A DNA stretch of 64,000 nt from Lates calcarifer (GCF_001640805.2 NC_066851.1:23610493-23674492), one strand, 5' to 3'. Counted from the stretch's first letter, positions 22,561 through 33,984 are shown. Numbers and translations are program-made. Notes: generated by a model from the sequence alone, not told the origin.

Positions 22561-24083
22561 GCTGTAACCATGTAAATGTTCCACTAGGTGATGACTGAAG
22601 CAGTAATGCTATCCCATGCTTTAGCTTCTCCTCTCAAGACTGTGTTTTAGTCAACAAGTCATCGCTGCTGATGGTGGTGTAATGTAATGTAATTATCAAG
22701 CCAAACATTTGCAGCCTTTTGTTTTAGCACTGAGGTGAAGCAACGTAAAGATGGGAGGTGTCAGTCTACGTTAAGAATAGAGTAGTGAATCATCACTTGC
22801 TGGAAACGGCGTTAGTTTGCGTCTGCGATCGGATCTTTAGAAGCAAAAAAAAGATGATTTCTGTGTCTGTCTGATGTCTTTGACTGAGGATGGAAAAGAA
22901 ATCAAATGAGGAAACAGAGACGTGTGATCTTTAATGGACTGATGGTCGGCTTAATAGAAAGGCACGTGTGTCTGCAGAGATGACAGGCTGCCTCCAAAAT
23001 GGATTTAGAGAGACATGATGGGGAATTATTGACTTTTGTTGTGTTTTACAGCAAGTCAGAAAAACTGATGACAGCTGATGGTGGTGTGTGCTGTGTGTGT
23101 GTGTGTGTGTGTGTGTGGGCAGGCATGTTGTACTATATCTGTGGGGTCTGACAGCTTCATGGGGACCAAACTGATGGACACCTGCAAGTTTAAGACCTTT
23201 TTTAGGGTAAGGGACTTGGAGATGCGTTTGGGTGTAGTGGAAGCAGTAGTTTTAGTTTTGCTGTAACTGTATGAATGTGATGCATGTATGAATTTTACTG
23301 CAGAGGTTTATGAGGACACATCTGAACAAAATCTGAGGTCTGAGATGAAGTTAAATATTTAGAATAGAGAGAAGTGTAAATGAATGTCTTACTGTAGCTC
23401 TTAGTTATTTTCAGAATAAACTTTTATCACATGGTCCTGGTGCAGATTTTCAAAGTTGTCATTAACTCAGTTCGTGCTGCCTGCACTGGAACTTAGTATA
23501 TAATACTTTTGCCGATGTAATACCTTCATGTTATTAAGAGAGATGGCTGTGAAATGGAACAAAGATCTAAGGCTGAAATCAAACTGGGGACATGGCAACA
23601 CACAACTACTAGCTTGCTGTGGAGCTTTCAGTTGTATCACAGGGTCTTCATGAAATTATCATGGAACTGTAGAAAGTGATTTTCACTGTTGAGGAATTAA
23701 CTTTAAAAGTGGAAACTGATGAAAAACACCAAGTTTGATCTGTTGAAAACTCCAGAACAAGCTCTGTTTCAGCAGCTACAAGTGGTGATTACAGGACGCT
23801 CGTGTTCACTGAAGGTTCACTGATAAATGAAAGACAGAAGTACTGAGCTAGCTTCTTCTTACAGCTGAACCTGTGGCTGGTGATGTATTTAGTATTTACA
23901 TGTAAATACAGTGTATTTGATATTTGGTGCTCCAGACACACTGCAGTAGTTGATATTAAAGATGTAAGCTACTTACAGCAGGTTTAGTCCTCAGCCTTAA
24001 TCGTACCTGAACGCAGCACAGCAGAGGGAGAAAGTACAGTGAGGAGGTGTTTGTGAAGGCTGACTGTTTGGCTATGGGAGCAC
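22561..24083. other. intergenic DNA with one TG microsatellite
   Basis: A (TG)n run at about 23091-23117. No gene or other element recognised. Confidence 0.5.
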
Positions 24084-24088
24084 AGTGT

Positions 24089-24146
<58 letters not shown>

Positions 24147-24220
24147 GCTGTATTAGTGAGCTGTGACCAGGTAAAGTACAGCAGACAGAATCAGGACAGT
24201 CAACCTGCTGTTATCCCTCA

Positions 24221-24273
<53 letters not shown>
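24084..24273. repeat. (TG)n and (CA)n arms forming an inverted repeat
   Basis: An uninterrupted GT run at about 24095-24143 (with a GTGTATGTG lead-in from 24084) and a CA run at 24223-24273 are separated by 79 bases. The arms are mutually complementary over about 49 bases, so a hairpin or cruciform is possible. A shorter CA run follows at 24402-24417. Confidence 0.85.
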
Positions 24274-24277
<4 letters not shown>

Positions 24278-24439
24278 AAACACTGCAGAGCTAAATGCAT
24301 ATTTTGTCAAATGTATAATGCATGCACACATCATGAGTTAGTGGTCACGTGGTCGTACTTAGAAAATACAGAGACAAACATCACATCAAATACACACAGA
24401 CACACACACACACACACTGTTCAGTCCTAATTCCATAAG

Positions 24440-24690
24440 GGGGTCCAGCATGTCTCCCTTGAAACCTCCAGTCCAATTCATTTGATTTCATTACGGAGAG
24501 AGGGCGGGGGGGTAAACTGTATTGTGGGTGAGCTGGGCTGTGGCGGTGGTTTTCATTAGGAGCTGCTGGTTAGAGCTGCGATCCAATTTAGACTGCAGGC
24601 TGGCAGGGTGGCGAGCTGTGTGTTTTTATTGGTATTTAATCAGCTCAATTGGGACGTTTTATTAGTGCAATGCTTTGTTTCGGAGGACAG
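24440..24690. promoter_or_regulatory. conserved-element-like non-coding block
   Basis: Complex unique sequence with TTCATTTGATTTCATTACGG, GCGATCCAATTTAGACTGC and TATTTAATCAGCTCAATTGG. Enhancer-like texture; untested. Confidence 0.3.
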
Positions 24691-24799
24691 ACGAGAACTG
24701 TAGGTTATTAGGGGCTCTCAAAGTGAGGCTCGGAGTCCCTGCAGGGGTCCTGGAGGGGTTTGCGTGGGTCCAGAGGAGGATGAAATATTGAAAATGTGT

Positions 24800-24870
24800 C
24801 CTGCGTGGCTCAATAAGGAGGAGAAGAGCAGTAAAAGCGCCAGAGTCGGGGGTTCGATTCCCTGTGCTGA
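24800..24870 (+). repeat. tRNA-derived sequence (SINE head or tRNA relic)
   Basis: GCGTGGCTCAATAAGG (about 24804-24819) resembles an A box and GGTTCGATTCC (24851-24861) is a perfect B box, at tRNA-like spacing. No intact cloverleaf is formed, so this is a tRNA-derived SINE head or decayed tRNA, not a functional tRNA gene. Confidence 0.5.
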
Positions 24871-25244
24871 AAATGTCAGGATGCAAATTAGAGTTTTTGT
24901 TCTGCAAATGTGTCTCAGAGGCAGAGCTCCGAGTTAGAAGGCGGAGACAAAAATAAAAACTGTCACGGCAAACTTGAACGGTTCAGAGGAAGATAAATGT
25001 CAGTGATTTGTTTTTTGGAAACAGAGGAAGTTCCTCAGATCAGGTAGTTAGCTTACTTTGCTATAGGCTAGCATGGTACATATAGGCCAAATCTGAACAG
25101 TGATAACCAGCTACGTCTGCTGGTTTAACAGTGCAGTGCCAGGCACATGGTTCAGAAGGCCTGTACTCTGTCTGTTCATTAATCACAGGTGTGTTTTGGG
25201 TGTACACACAACAAACCAGCCATTCCCTGTAAAGGCAGGGCACA

Positions 25245-25246
<2 letters not shown>

Positions 25247-25280
<34 letters not shown>

Positions 25281-25594
25281 GTGTTTGGGAGACGCTCATG
25301 ATGCTCATCAACATACTTTTTACATTTTTAGTATTGTGCCTGTTTGTGTGATGCTGTGTGTCCCTGTGTGTGTAACATGCAAGCAAACAGACACCAGGTG
25401 TTAGACAGGGCCCTGTGTGTTTTGGATGTTAAACTCTGAACTCAGCTTAGCAGGTGTCAGTACTAACCTGGAGCTGGAAGGGAGACAGGCAGGCAGAGGG
25501 AGAACAGAGTGTGAGCCTGCATTATAGACCAGAACAGAGAGAGAGAGGAGAGGGAGGGAGAGTTTTGAGTGAGTGAGAGAAAGGGGAGGAGACA

Positions 25595-25635
<41 letters not shown>

Positions 25636-25780
25636 CATGACTTTATTCGGGAGTCTGATCACACACTGAGCTCCGGTGAGCGGAGAGAGGAGAGCAGAGC
25701 GGCTCCAGCTGTTCTCAGATCAGACGAGAGAGAGGACACACTTCACTCACCTGATGATGATGATGATGATGATGATGAAA
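25247..25780. repeat. trinucleotide and dinucleotide repeats upstream of npas3: (CTG)n, (TG)n(GA)n, (GAT)n
   Basis: (CTG)n with about 11 units at 25247-25279, TG followed by GA at about 25594-25634, and (GAT)n with about 9 units at 25752-25778. The poly-Leu, poly-Gln, poly-Met and poly-His frames they create have no supporting context. Confidence 0.9.
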
Positions 25781-26308
25781 ACACACTTCCTCGCTCATTT
25801 GTCCAAACCGAGACTCTCCTCTTCTGACTCGTCTGTTTTGGCACGTCTTCATCCCCTGAGTTAAGCTGCCACATAACACACCTCCGAGGGCTTGAGTTTG
25901 AATCAGCCTGATCTCCACTTGTTGTGAGCGGAACAGCGACATTTCAGGTCTCAGATCAAAGTTTCTGACGCAGAGAGCGGTGAAGTCTGTCTGACCTCCT
26001 CTGTCTTGTAGGGAAGTCGCTCCAAACAGCGACGACTCTGTTCAAGTTTGTTCAGTGTTAAACTCTTGGTGGGGAAAGTTTGGGGCCGTTTATTTAACAT
26101 TGTAGTTTCCATTTGAACCTTTGATGAGGTGAGACACGTTGCGACGCGGCTCGGAAACATAGAAGGAATAAAACGGACTCTTTCTATAAAATGGACTCTT
26201 TATTATCGGCGCTGCCTTTAGAATAAAAGTCCAGTTTACAGCTGCTGCGTTATTCCGCACAATAAAGCAGAGGAAATGTCCTCCCGCTGAACAAACAGCG
26301 CTATCAGT

Positions 26309-26312
<4 letters not shown>

Positions 26313-26379
<67 letters not shown>
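26313..26379. repeat. (CT)n tract just upstream of the npas3 exon 1a leader
   Basis: 67 bases of uninterrupted CT (GA on the other strand). Followed by TGTGTG and the CpG-rich npas3 leader. GA/CT tracts are common near promoters, but a regulatory role is only inferred. Confidence 0.9.
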
Positions 26380-26381
<2 letters not shown>

Positions 26382-26651
26382 GTGTGTGTGGAGCACAGAG
26401 GACAGCACACGCGCACACACGCAGGCGCTCGCCGACATACCGACACACACTTTGGCGCTGCCGCCGCTGCTGCTGCTGTATCACTGTATCACACCAATGT
26501 CATTGCCGAGCTCGTGCTGATGAGAGCCGCGCGCTCACTGACTGGCCGACTGACTGACTGACTGACTGACTGCTCTCCTCCAGGTCCGCTGCACCCACAG
26601 ACACCCACCGACCCACCGGCAGACACCAGGCGGAGGACAGCCGGGGACGGG

Positions 26652-26762
26652 ATGCCTTTCTCGGAAGGAGAGTCCGGCGGCGGTGCCCGCGTGAGAGAGG
26701 GGACTCCGGAGCTCCTGCACCGGGAGACAACAATACACACACGGCTGTCCGTGTGTCGTTAA
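26652..26762 (+). promoter_or_regulatory. npas3: upstream ORF of 36 codons in the npas3 leader
   Basis: The ATG in GACGGGATGC opens M-P-F-S-E-G-E-S-G-G-G-A-R-V-R and closes with TAA at 26760-26762. It matters only if transcription begins upstream of it. The sequence is not recognised. Confidence 0.4.
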
Positions 26763-26868
26763 TCGGTGAAATAATCACCTCTTAGCTCCACTGATCCATT
26801 GATCCCACTGATTGTTGAGTGGGACGGAAGAGAAGAGGGAGACCGAGCGCACCGGAGACACCGGGACC

Positions 26869-26907
26869 ATGATCCGGAGCTGCACAGGGCTTATCTCTGA
26901 GGGATAG
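26869..26907 (+). promoter_or_regulatory. npas3: 12-codon upstream ORF, module copy 1
   Basis: GGGACCATGA gives a reasonable Kozak context. The peptide is M-I-R-S-C-T-G-L-I-S-E-G-stop (TAG 26905-26907). Same length and similar pattern to the second uORF, and its first three residues match the npas3 exon 1a protein start. Confidence 0.6.
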
Positions 26908-27044
26908 AACCGAGAGGAAGAAAGGGAAGAAGAAATAAGAAAGGAAAAGGTTCTGATCTTTTCTCCTCGTGCAGTATACACTCACTGATCCTATTCATCT
27001 ATTGATCCATTGATCGGTGACTGTTTGTTTTGCGCACTGGGACC

Positions 27045-27083
27045 ATGATCCGGATTTGCTCGAGAGTTACATCCGATGGTTAG
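27045..27083 (+). promoter_or_regulatory. npas3: 12-codon upstream ORF, module copy 2
   Basis: In GGGACCATGATCCGG, the peptide is M-I-R-I-C-S-R-V-T-S-D-G-stop (TAG 27081-27083). It is identical in length to copy 1, and its first four residues MIRI equal those of the main ORF. It is likely to affect translation from 27262 if it is included in the mRNA. Confidence 0.6.
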
Positions 27084-27261
27084 AGAAGAAGAGAAGAACA
27101 ACAGAAAGAAGCTTGTTGTTTGTCTTCTGCTGCTGAATCAATATCTCTATCGATCTCAGTGATCGCAGTGATCGGTGACTGGTCTGCGTTGGGAGGAAGA
27201 GGGAAAAGCGGAGGCTGGTTGTTGAACTAGACGCGGGAGCGCATCGGAGGCGGCCGGGACC

Positions 27262-27461
27262 ATGATCAGGATCTTCCCGGATTTCAGCGTCCAGGTGACG
27301 GCCTCGGCGGCCGGAGGAGCCGGGGCTGGAGGCGGAGGAGGAGGCGGTGGTGGCGGTGGGATGGTGACCGGACCCCCGGTGGGTCGGGTGCCGGTGCCGG
27401 TCCCCGGAGCCACGAACGGGACCCCGCAGAGCGTGCAGGGAATCACCGCCTACCAGCAAAG
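27262..27461 (+). CDS. npas3: npas3 alternative first coding exon 1a
   Basis: NPAS3 is a bHLH-PAS transcription factor of developing brain that pairs with ARNT-type partners. This exon gives a 66-residue N-terminus ahead of the bHLH domain: MIRIFPDFSVQVT, a Gly run (about residues 18-33), a Pro/Val segment (GRVPVPVPG), then NGTPQSVQGITAYQQ. The donor is CAAAG|GTACGTG at 27461/27462. The exon stops after two bases (AG) of an Arg codon, matching the phase of exon 1b. The NGTPQ.VQGIT.YQQR end matches an alternative mammalian NPAS3 N-terminus as I remember it. The frame running on past the donor (to 27603) would be intron retention. The start ATG has GGGACCATGA context; an in-frame Met at residue 34 is a weaker alternative. 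Confidence 0.82.
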
Positions 27462-30400
27462 GTACGTGGGGAGCTGCAGAAAAACGACCTGTAGCGTTAT
27501 GAGAGAGAAAGAAAAGGAGAGAAATGTCAAATGTAGAAAAGTGCGCAGAGCCACAGCTAATGAAGAAATAATCCTGTGGTGTTTTTCTGCTGCTTACAAG
27601 TGAGTTTGCACACAGATCTGTCTCCTGATAGATTTAACTGATATTTATTTTATCCTCAGATTTAGCTCACACCTCCTTTATGGGACATTTTATGTCCAGG
27701 TGCAGTTGGGCATCTCTACCTCAGTGGACACTTTGTGTTTGTGTATTTTATTTTATTTTATTTTTTTGAGATTTCATGAAATGACCCTCAGATTACTATC
27801 ACTTGGTATTTTACATCAAAGCTTTAAAAATCATCCCTAACCCCAGAATACAGCTCCTGTCCTGCTCCATGTGTAAAACTGGATGGAGATGGTTTTAGCG
27901 TTTTATCGGTGAGGCTCTGTGTTTGGGATAAATGTCTAAAATGTGGCCTTTTCCTCAGTTATTTGCTTTTTCTTTTCATTTTTTTTCTGTCAAACCTGAA
28001 AGGAAAAGGAGAATCTGGTGACTCTGATGCCACATGAGAGGATTAAATTCAATATCCACAATTTGTTTTGGGAATTATTTTTTGTGTTTCAAAGCAAGTT
28101 TTACACACAAGTGTGTGAGAAGAGGGAGGTGTATAAAGCTGTGTATTCAGCAGAGACAGAGGGACGAGGCGGCAGAGGAATCGGGTTACGATGATTTAGT
28201 GGAAATGGACGAGTGAGGTTCAACTATTTAAGCAGAAACACAGGAGTGAAGTCCAGGTAATTCAGAGGGAAAATCCTGGATAAAGTTCTGCTAATTCAGT
28301 GGAAACAGAAGAGGTCATTTATCTGAAATAAAGGACTGAGTTATTTCAGCAGGAAAAGAGAAATGTGTTGAGTGTTTTCCAGCTGACCGTGAAGCCGCGG
28401 CTCCTTGAGTCCAACCTGTTTTCTGGTGACAATTCACTCCATCTATCCTCCTGTTATTTCCTTATTTCCCCTCCACTCTGAATCTAAATGATTGCCTCTC
28501 TATCCGGCCGCTCGGTAGGGTTGTTTTTCTCTAATCATCTGGAGCTGTGGGGGGGCACAAAACACAGCCCTAACGCACACACTCTTTACTTATTACCCAA
28601 AAAACTCTCCACATTATGGAGTGCAGCTATGTGTGTGTAAAGTCTAAAAGCTATGGGCAGCAAACACGACATAAATCACAGCCGGGGCCTCTCCGAGTGC
28701 ACAGAGCGTCTCAGCCCTCTAAAGCAACAAATACGAGGAGAATAAGGGCCGTATTGTTATTTAAAGCAGGGCTTCTGGGCACACACAGACCCCAGACCCC
28801 CATAAGGGAGGATTTCGGGTAGTGGACTGTATGTTTGTGTCCATATGTGGGAGGCGAGGATTAGGGTGGTGGTTTGACACGTTCTCGGATCATTTCTCTT
28901 GACATAAAACCTGCTGGAATTTAACTATGTCGTCATCTGGCAGCTGCGGACCCGTCAGAGTTCCTCGAGGACCTTTTGAGGCCCCCAGACCCCAGTTTGG
29001 GAATTGCTGGTTTGAAACACAGTCCCTAAACAATCTCCTTTTAAAGGAGAACTTCACCAAGAAAGTTTGATTATGAGCTTCATGATCTCTAACAGCCGCA
29101 GAGAGCCGTTTCCTCCAAACAGACGTTTTGAAATATTCTCTCCGTCTTCAGATCCTCCATCGGCCTCGTCGTCTAGCTGCCCCTCTCCTCTCTCTCTATA
29201 CATAATGTTTCCCCCAGCAAACAGCTGGGAGCTAATATGTTTATACATTACGCTCCATTATCCACAGTCGCCTCCGTTTGACTGCTCTCAGTAAGCAGAG
29301 CTGAGATGGAGAGAGAAGGAGCAGCCGAACCTCATCTGGAAAAGACCGGAGCGAGCGCTCGTTTCTCCAACACTGAACCAGGTTAAAGAAATGAATAATA
29401 ATGTGGCCGCCGGCAGCAGACACTGTTTCCTGTGCTTTGATAAAACCCAAAGCATCTTTGAACTTCATTTGTTTTTATCCCCAAAAACCTGCGTTGAGGT
29501 GGAGACAGTCCAGCGTTGGAGCGTTGAAATGACGTCAGTGCAGTTCAGGGCTCAGTGAGGCTGCTGCTGCTGGGGGGGTCAAACCCGTGACCTCTCATGT
29601 TTTCAGACTGTCATGTGACCAGAAAAGCTGCCACTGTCTTTGCTTTTGAATTGCCCTGACTGCACTTTCATGCACGGATGGATAATTTGGCAGCGAGGGG
29701 ACGCGGCAAAAAACCAAGCTCAGTTTATTTAAACTCACTTTGGATTTGAACATTTGTGTTTAGCTGTGATTTCAGAGTGAAATGAACAGAAACGTTTGCT
29801 GTAAATCGCTGCATCTGTTGTCAAACTGCTGAACATGATGAGGCAGAAACACATGTTGACGCCTTTCCTGAATATATAACTGCACGTGTCGATCGGCGGG
29901 GGCTCAGCTCATGATGATCGTCAGCTGGAGGTCAAGGTTCCCCTCCCCAGTCTTTATTTTCCGCCACAGCACCGCCTGTAACCCCGTGTTTGTGTGGAGA
30001 ATACCCAGCATGCCTTTGACCTTGACAGGTCATTGGTATAGAGAGGGAGGCTTTTCAGCTTCCAGGGCTGCAGCCTGGGGGTTAATCACACTGCACACCG
30101 ATTAGATTACAATGAATTATACATAAAAAAAAGGAGGAATTTAAATAAAGGTTGGGGAAAAAGACAGAGAAGAAGCAGGCGGTAGTTTCTGTTGGAGGAT
30201 AATGAGCCATCACTGACGTACAAACATCAAAGCCTGGAGGAAAATATATTTCACCGGCCTACGATGTAAAAATGAGAAGGATAATCTGATATGTGGAGAT
30301 GATAAGAGGAGTTTTGTTCAAATTTAGAGGCTCATTACAAATTCAAGAATCCACTGATGCAGATCCAAACACCAACACATGACACAGCCTCCTCAGATAC

Positions 30401-30699
30401 ACAGGAAATAATGAAGCAGCACAAAAAGTTCGCTTCTGATTTTGGTATTTGAAGTGAGACATTTGCTGTGATGTGTTTATTATGACACTGAAGGGGGGGT
30501 ACATAGATCTGATTTACAGGGCAACCATCCAAATAAATCACCCATCACCCCCTGCGCACGTTGGGTGGTGGTGTTTTTGTGATGGGTAAAAATTGGATAA
30601 TAACCCCGCGGTGCAACCTGTAATACAGGAAGAGAGGGAGAATTAAATAAAAAATAAACACACACACACACACACACACACACCACACACACAAACTGA
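27462..30699 (+). other. npas3: npas3 intron between first exons, with enhancer-like blocks
   Basis: No coding exon seen. Blocks of complex unique sequence that look like conserved elements lie at about 28385-28640, 29040-29330 and 29885-30320. The last contains TGACCTTGACAGGTCA at 30017-30032, an everted nuclear-receptor half-site pair that also includes an ERR/NR5A-type TGACCTTGA. A CA microsatellite at 30658-30684 closes the segment. Confidence 0.5.
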
Positions 30700-31389
30700 C
30701 TCCAACTGCAACTGAGTGGCGTTGTTGCGCCGGGGCTGGAGAAAATACCGGAGATGTGTGGTGTCCTTTTTTTTCCTGTCAGCAGCCAGAGGAGGGAAAA
30801 ATGCTCCGAAAAACCGTAGAGACTTTGACCGCCGAGCGACGCTCCGTCGCGGGGATTTTAACGGGGATATAGGCGCTGCAGCGGCGGCGGGAATGTAACG
30901 ATCTGACGCGCCTGTTTGGCTTTTTTTCTCCTCCGGAGCGCATGCAGGAAATTCCTCTGTAGTGCCAAAACCGAAGCTGTGCATGTGTGGAGAGAGACAG
31001 AGAGGAAGAGAGGGGAGAGACAGCGGGATCTGACAGGCATCCACCCCGGGTTCCCCCTCACTCCGCTCGGCATGCCTCAGCTGCTGCAGCCCGGTCCCTG
31101 CCTTCTCCACCGCCCGTTGTTTCCACGCTCCTGAGCGGCGGCGGCGGCGGAGAGAGACGAGCAGGAGACGCACGCACTGCACAGCACAGCACGCACGCAC
31201 GCTCGCTCAAACACACACATACACACACACACGTTCACACACACGGACATGGCTTTGTCTTAACACACCGACCATGACGCATTGCTGTCAGGGCGCAGCG
31301 CACCGCCGCGGCTCCGCGTCCAAATAAATCTGAGGAGAGAGGAGGAGAAAAGAACAGAAAGTAAGAAATCAAATAATTGTTGCAGGAAG
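30700..31389 (+). promoter_or_regulatory. npas3: npas3 exon 1b promoter / 5' leader
   Basis: CpG-rich island with CGCCGAGCGACGCTCCGTCGC, GCAGCGGCGGCGGG and GAGCGGCGGCGGCGGCGG runs, distinctly GC-richer than the flanks, ending at the ATG at 31390. No TATA box recognised. A 17-codon upstream ORF lies at 31274. The island continues into intron 1 to about 31620. Confidence 0.6.
31274..31327 (+). promoter_or_regulatory. npas3: 17-codon upstream ORF in the npas3 exon 1b leader
   Basis: The ATG in CGACCATGAC opens M-T-H-C-C-Q-G-A-A-H-R-R-G-S-A-S-K-stop (TAA 31325-31327), 62 bases before the main ATG. It may modulate translation if transcribed. Confidence 0.4.
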
Positions 31390-31439
31390 ATGGCGCCCAC
31401 CAAGCCGAGCATCCAGCAGGACCCGACACGGAGAGAACG
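31390..31439 (+). CDS. npas3: npas3 first coding exon 1b (canonical N-terminus)
   Basis: AAGATGGCGCCC has a good Kozak context. The peptide MAPTKPSIQQDPTRRE plus two bases (CG) of an Arg codon is followed by the donor G|GTAACGG at 31439/31440. The human N-terminus as I remember it is MAPTKPSFQQDPSRRER, so only two substitutions are seen. The next exon should start by completing Arg and continue ITAQHPLPNQSEC into the bHLH; it is not in the window. Too short to show up as an open frame of ordinary length. Confidence 0.92.
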
Positions 31440-33984
31440 GTAACGGGGCTTGGATTTGTGTTCCTCCTCCTCCCTCACTGCATGTTTACAGCTGCACACA
31501 GGCGGGTTTGACCGAACCGGCAGCCCGGCGGGTTACCGGCTGTTCCGCGTCGCTTTGCGTTTTATTCTGAGCCTGGAGGTGTCAGGAGGAACGCTGTTAC
31601 CCTTTCCAGAGGAGAGTCGAGGTGTGCGTGCCCGAATGCGTGCGTGCGTGCGTGCGCGCCTGTGTGTGTGTGTATGTGTATGTGTGTGTGTGTGTGTGTG
31701 TCAGACGGAGAGGCTTGTGGCTGGGTAACAGGTCGCTTGGCTGAATGTTCGGGGGAAACCAAGGACTGTCTTTGCTTCGCCTGCTGTTGTCTCGCCCTGT
31801 CTGCTCATGTGTGTACGTGCACCTTTACGTGCACTGGGTGCGCGTGCCTGTTAGGAAGCCATGCAGTGTGTTGACGCTTCATGCAAGCAAGGTGTGTGAG
31901 CGTCGAGGAAAACATGTGCATCCATCGATGACAAACCTGTGTGTGTGTGTGTGGAGGGGGGGGGGGGGCAGCACTACTACTGCTGCTATACTGTTATTTA
32001 TTTTGTGTGTGTGTGTGTGTGTGTGTCTCAGAGGAATTAACAGGAAGTTTTAATGTGGGAGGACGTGCAGGGGTTTACCTGTGCAGGTCAAAGTGAGCAG
32101 ACCCTGACATGACCTTACAGCTGGTTCACTGGGTCTGATTGTTAAGGTGGAATTAAGGTGGAAATGTGAAGGATGGAGTTAATGTTTTTGTGGATTCTAT
32201 TCTTTTCTACTCTATAAGAATCAGTCTTTGACTGCGTCTGTTCTATTTGATGGAAACACATCCCATAATATGAATTGTCTGTTTCATTTCCACCTGTTGT
32301 GTTGAGGGATTGTTCTGCGTTTCACTCCACATATACTTTATAATCCTGGTGCATATTCCACTGGGCCATTAATACAGTTTCTCACCTGTTGAGTTACAGT
32401 TGGTTCTGTTCTATCTGAAGTGTTTAGTCAGCATTTATCACAGTTGATGTGGTGGAAACATTCCACAGCCTGACTTTAAATTTAACTGTGGTTTAAATGA
32501 ATGTTCTTCTCTCCTCTAACTCTACATGTACACCTGTTGATTTATGACAAGCAAACACAGCAGGGATTCTATTTTATTCTGTTCTGTGTTCTGGGAAGGA
32601 ATACACACGTGTTGATTTAGAGATGATGAGAGACAGAATATGATTGTTTCTCAGTAATCAGTGGTAGCCATGATTCCACTGTGTTCTATTGTATTCTGTT
32701 CTGTTCGGGCAGAATTTGGCAGATTCGTCTTTTTCAGCAGAATCATATTTGAAATGAAAACTTTCTTTGTATTTTTTTATTTTACATTCTATTCTACATC
32801 TTTAGTCAGTGTGTAACTTTATTTATATATCTGTTGTTTCAGCAGGTTTTACTGTATTCAGTTCTATTCTGTTTTAGTTCATCCCACCTCAACTATTCTA
32901 TATCAATTTCTATTATTTTATGTAAATTATGGCAGAGCCTGTGGATTTTCGGATCAGGACAATCAGTCAAATGCAGCCATGATTCTATTTTATTCTATTG
33001 TGTGTTGGTGGCTGTAATGACACTGATATTGTGTGTCACAGTGGAGCAGAGCTGAGAAGAGATTCTAGTATCATTTCTACTGTTTTCTTGTCTGTAACAT
33101 GTGACTCCTCGTTTTGTCTTTAAACATAACGAGTTGGTTTTTTTAGGACTTTGAGACGCTGATGTGTGATGTCAGTTTTTTGAAGGGATGTGCCTGTGAA
33201 GTGACCAGGTGATGAATGTTGGTGCGGATGGAGGGTGATGATGAGAGGCAGTCAGTGTTTTTATTTTTTTCCCTCTCTGTAACCTCGACTCTAACATCTG
33301 TTGTTATGAAGAGAAAGGTGCAGGAGATAATTCTGTCGCAGCTCGCTGAGGTCGTCTCCCCACTCGACCGGCCCCTCGCTGCCTTGACGTGTCGCCGGTT
33401 TTATTTCAGTCAGACATCCTCCAGTTTAACAGCACGACACCTGTTCTGACAAACCTGAACCTGACAGGAATGTAAACGCTCTCTCCGACAACACATAGAA
33501 ATATTAAGGAAACTTAATATTAAACAAACTAGATGTTGTTGTTGTTTTTTATGCTGGCTCTTTGCTCCAGTGTTACTGCAGTCCTGTAATTATTGAGAAG
33601 GACTCAGGTGTGTGTGTGTGTGTCAGTAAATAGTGAAACCAGATAAACCTGAACACAGCAGGAACAAAATAACCCATCAGACAGCTGCTGTGATGGTGTT
33701 GCAGTCACTTTCAGACTCTGTTGATGCTGCAGCTCCTTTTCCAGATCTGATCATGTGACTCAGATCTGACGATTACTTCTGCAGTAGGTGTGAACAAAAC
33801 TATGACAGAAAATACGAAATGAAATGCAGCATGTTTCTGGACGCGCAACAAAGAAAACTGATGGTTCATCTGCTTCTCTTTAAACAGTGTTCATATGGAA
33901 TCATTTTCCATTTGCAAAATATACATTTGGATTTAACAGATGGAGAATGTTCTACTTCAGCATCTCACCAAGATGCTCTTACTC

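Larger units (their letters stand above)
26380..27261 (+). promoter_or_regulatory. npas3: npas3 exon 1a promoter / 5' leader region
   Basis: CpG-rich sequence between the (CT)n tract and the exon 1a start codon. It includes ACACGCGCACACACGC, CGCCGCTGCTGCTG and a (GACT)n run at about 26543-26571. No TATA box stands out, as is usual for CpG-type developmental promoters. It contains three upstream ORFs (26652, 26869, 27045), described separately. The transcription start is not determined. Confidence 0.55.
26780..27290 (+). repeat. npas3: three degenerate copies of a start-codon module
   Basis: Each copy has a GATC-rich stretch (CACTGATCCATTGATCCCAC; CTATTGATCCATTGATCGGTG; CGCAGTGATCGGTGACTGG). 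A purine-rich or GC-rich spacer follows, then GGGACCATGATC(C/A)GGA with ATG at 26869, 27045 and 27262. Distances between the ATGs are 176 and 217 bases. The third copy is the npas3 exon 1a start. This looks like local tandem duplication followed by divergence. Confidence 0.65.
31187..32030. repeat. simple repeats around npas3 exon 1b
   Basis: ACGCACGC/CACACA at about 31187-31232, GCGTGCGT then TG at about 31638-31700, a G homopolymer (about 14 G) near 31955-31968, and TG at about 32005-32027. Confidence 0.85.

Noticed and set aside
24840..24870. Possible functional tRNA gene with perfect B box
   Set aside because: No acceptor stem or anticodon arm could be paired; better explained as a SINE head or tRNA relic.
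25183..25404. Poly-Gln / poly-Leu / poly-Cys frames over (CTG)n
   Set aside because: Just a trinucleotide repeat in intergenic DNA; no splice sites or family match around it.
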